From: Pseudonocardia sp. TRM90224
GTDB taxonomy: Bacteria > Actinomycetota > Actinomycetes > Mycobacteriales > Pseudonocardiaceae
Direction of reading: 5' to 3'
Length of the DNA stretch: 64,000 nucleotides
NCBI RefSeq assembly: GCF_021245725.1
Contig: NZ_JAJGSX010000003.1
Coordinates: 310,001 to 374,000, forward strand
The position numbers and the translations under genes are program-made. The notes below the pieces were generated by a model. The model did no database searches. It saw only the letters and a program-made list of their open reading frames with translations, and was not told the DNA's origin. Below are positions 59,301 through 62,300 of the stretch, in pieces. Each line of letters starts with the position of its first letter. Position 1 is the first letter of the stretch.

Positions 59301-62300
59301 GCCGCAGCCGCCGGTGGGTTGCCACGTCGGTTCGACGTCCTCAAGCCGCACGGGTCCGAGCTCGCCCCCGAGTTCGTCGAGACGCTGACCGGTACCCCGA
59401 TCGGACCGGCGGAGCGCTCGGCGTTGGCGGACGCGCTCGACCGCGCGGTCGAGCGGTCGGGTCCGGCATGGCGATCGGAGTTCGTCGCACTGCGCGACGT
59501 CGACCTGTCCATCGTTCCGCCGCTGCTCGTGGTGCGGACGTTCGGCCGGCTTAGCGCGCAGGCGCTGCGCGGCGTCCCGCTCGACGGTGGGCTCCCCCTG
59601 CCGCCGCTCCGGTTCCTGCACCTCGACGGGGCGCCGATCGACGGGGCGGCGGGAGGCCTTCGGGTGCTCGGCGGTTTCCGACCCGAGGACGCCGGATGGG
59701 ACGTGCTCGTCGACAGCGCCGGCACGATCGACGAGCAAGCGGCTGCGGTGCAGCGGGCTCTGACGGAGGCGTTCCTCGCGCACTACGCGGGATTCCCCGC
59801 GGAGAAGGTCCACATGGTGGCGGTGCTCGCCGACGCGCTGATCCATCCGATGGCAGGCGGCGAGGTGGAGCTCACGCAGCGCGCGAAGGCTGAACTCGAT
59901 CACCTGGCGGCGCACGCGCACCACGTGCTGTGGCGCCACGTCGGGGACCTCGGACGCGTGCGGAGCCACATCAGGGACGAGTTCGCCGAGCTGCCGAAGT
60001 GGCGGGACCTCCTGCTGGCCTACGCCGAGCTGTTCCACGATGCCGCGGTCGCCCGGCTGGTGGTGCCGGAGGTGGGGATCGACCTCGTGCAGCACGAGGT
60101 GGAACGCCTCCGCAGCGACCTCGCCGAGCACCTGCGCAGGAGCACGGCGCTGAGCAGCGACGACCGCAAGCTCGCCGCTTCACTCGTCGGCCGGTTGCGC
60201 GCCGAGCCCGTCGAGCGGTTGTACACCGACCGGCCGAATCCCTCTACGAACGTTCGGATCACACTGGCGGGGCAGGCCCGTCGCGACGCGGACCTCGTCA
60301 CCACGATCGGTCGCGCCGGCCACCTGCCGGCGTTGCAGAAGGCCGCGGCCCGCAACGGGCTCGCCGACGAGCCGGCCGAGCTGATCCGGCTCGCGGTGCT
60401 GCACCTCGCCGCGGAGCTGATCGGCAGGCGGCTGGAGGCTTCCGGACGGGCGGCGCCGCGCGGCCGGCGGACCTCGACGTTCGCCGACGTCGACAGCGTC
60501 ATCGATGCGCTGGGCGCCGTCGTCGAGACCCGTACACCGACACCGCTGCTGCCCACGGCGGGTGCCCTGTTCGGGAGCCGGTGGCAGCGCCGTCCCGGCT
60601 GGCGGGAGTGGGCGAACACCGTCGAGGCCGGTGGGCTGGGCGCCGGGTTCACCGCTGCCGGCAAGCTGCCCGCGGTCGGTGCCGTCGCGCCGGGCACCCC
60701 GCTGCCGTCGTCCGACCACCCGCGGCGGGCGGCGGCGGCGGTCGTCGCACGCGAGACCGGAGTGCCGGTCTACCTGCTGGACGACGCGGTCGAGCCGATG
60801 TCCGTCGGCGAGGAGCCGATCGGCCGCTCCTGGCTTCGGGTGAACCCCGACGGCGCACTGGAACGGGGGAGGAACACCTCCCCGCCGGTGTACGTCGCGC
60901 GGTACGCCGACGAGACCAAGGCCGCGGTCGTCGAGCACCACACGGCCAACGGGGCGGTCGCAGACCCGGTCCTGTCCACGCAGTTCCACCGGTTCCGCCG
61001 GCAGATCAACCTGTGGCTGCGCGGAGGGGCGCTGCCCGCCGAGCTCTCCCCGGCCCAGGTGCAGCACTACGTCACGACGATGGACGACCTGACGACCGGC
61101 TACCGCCTCCCGGTTGCGGCGCGGCTCGTCCAGGAGGACGCAGACGTCGAGCGCGTGCCGCCGGGGCCGCTCGCCGCCGGGACCGTGCTGACCCGCCTCG
61201 GCTTCCCCGACGCCGCCTTCGGGCACCGCGTGGAGGCCGAGCGCGACTGGCTCACCGAAGGCCCGCGGGCGCGGGTCCGCGACGACGCGAAGCAGATCCG
61301 CGTGCGGATCACCGCTCCGCGCGGGCTCCCGATCACCCTCGTCAGGTCCGGACACGGGCCCACCGACGCCAGGGGCGGGCCGGTCGTGATGGCGCGCGGA
61401 ACCCGGCTCGTCGTCGAACGGGACGACCTCGTCGACGGCGTCCGCAGGCTGGAGGTGGTCGCGATCCCGGCAGCTGCGCCCCCTCCGCTCCCCGGCGAAC
61501 CGGACACCGAGCGCCCCGGGCCCGTCGGCCCTGTTGCCCCCGTTGATCCAGCCGCCACCGCTGGCCCAACCCCGGCCCAGGTTGTGCTCACCGAAGGGCT
61601 CGCCCGGTCGGACAGGCTCACGATGACGATGCTCGCGGCAGTCGCGTGGGCTCCGCTCTGGGAGGGTCGGGGCGGCGGGTACCGGTGGCGGGGCAGCTCC
61701 GCGGGTGTGCCGCTGCAGGACGACGAATCGATCGTGACCGTTCGGGCGGGCCAGCTGACGCACCCGCTGAGGCACTCGTCCGATCGAGCCGACTCATGGC
61801 GCCTCGTCGCGGGCCTCGTCTCGGTCGGTCGTGTCGACGAGGCGAACCAGCAGAAGACCATCCTCCTCACCGAGGACCGGCTCGCGGAGCTGGACGCGCT
61901 CGGTCTGCTGGCCGCCGTCGTCGAGTTCCACCGGAGGGCGTGGAGCACCGCACCGGCGGACCGGGACGGCCGGTCGGAGTCCGATGCGCTGGTCCGGCGC
62001 ATCGTGCAGGCGCGGGAGGCACTCGGACCACTGGTGCACGGCGAGGGATCCCTGCTCGGCGGGCGTTCCGCCACCGATGCCGAACGGGTCGTCGCGCAGA
62101 CCGTCGCCACCCGCTCCTCCACCGGTCGGCGCATCCCGGCCACCTCGGACGAGCTGATCGGCCTCACCGGCGGACTCGACCACCTCGCCTTCGAACCCGT
62201 GCGGTGCCCCGGCGTCTGCGTCGTGCGCGGGTTCAACGACGACGTCAGTGCTCTCGGCGGTACGCCGCTGGTCGCGTGGTCGGGGCCCGACGGCTGGATC

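Noticed and set aside
54141..60131. A 1,996-codon open frame on the minus strand
   Set aside because: It is antisense to the giant gene; its product is Arg/His/Asp/Pro-rich with no domain, as expected for a complementary frame in GC-rich DNA.
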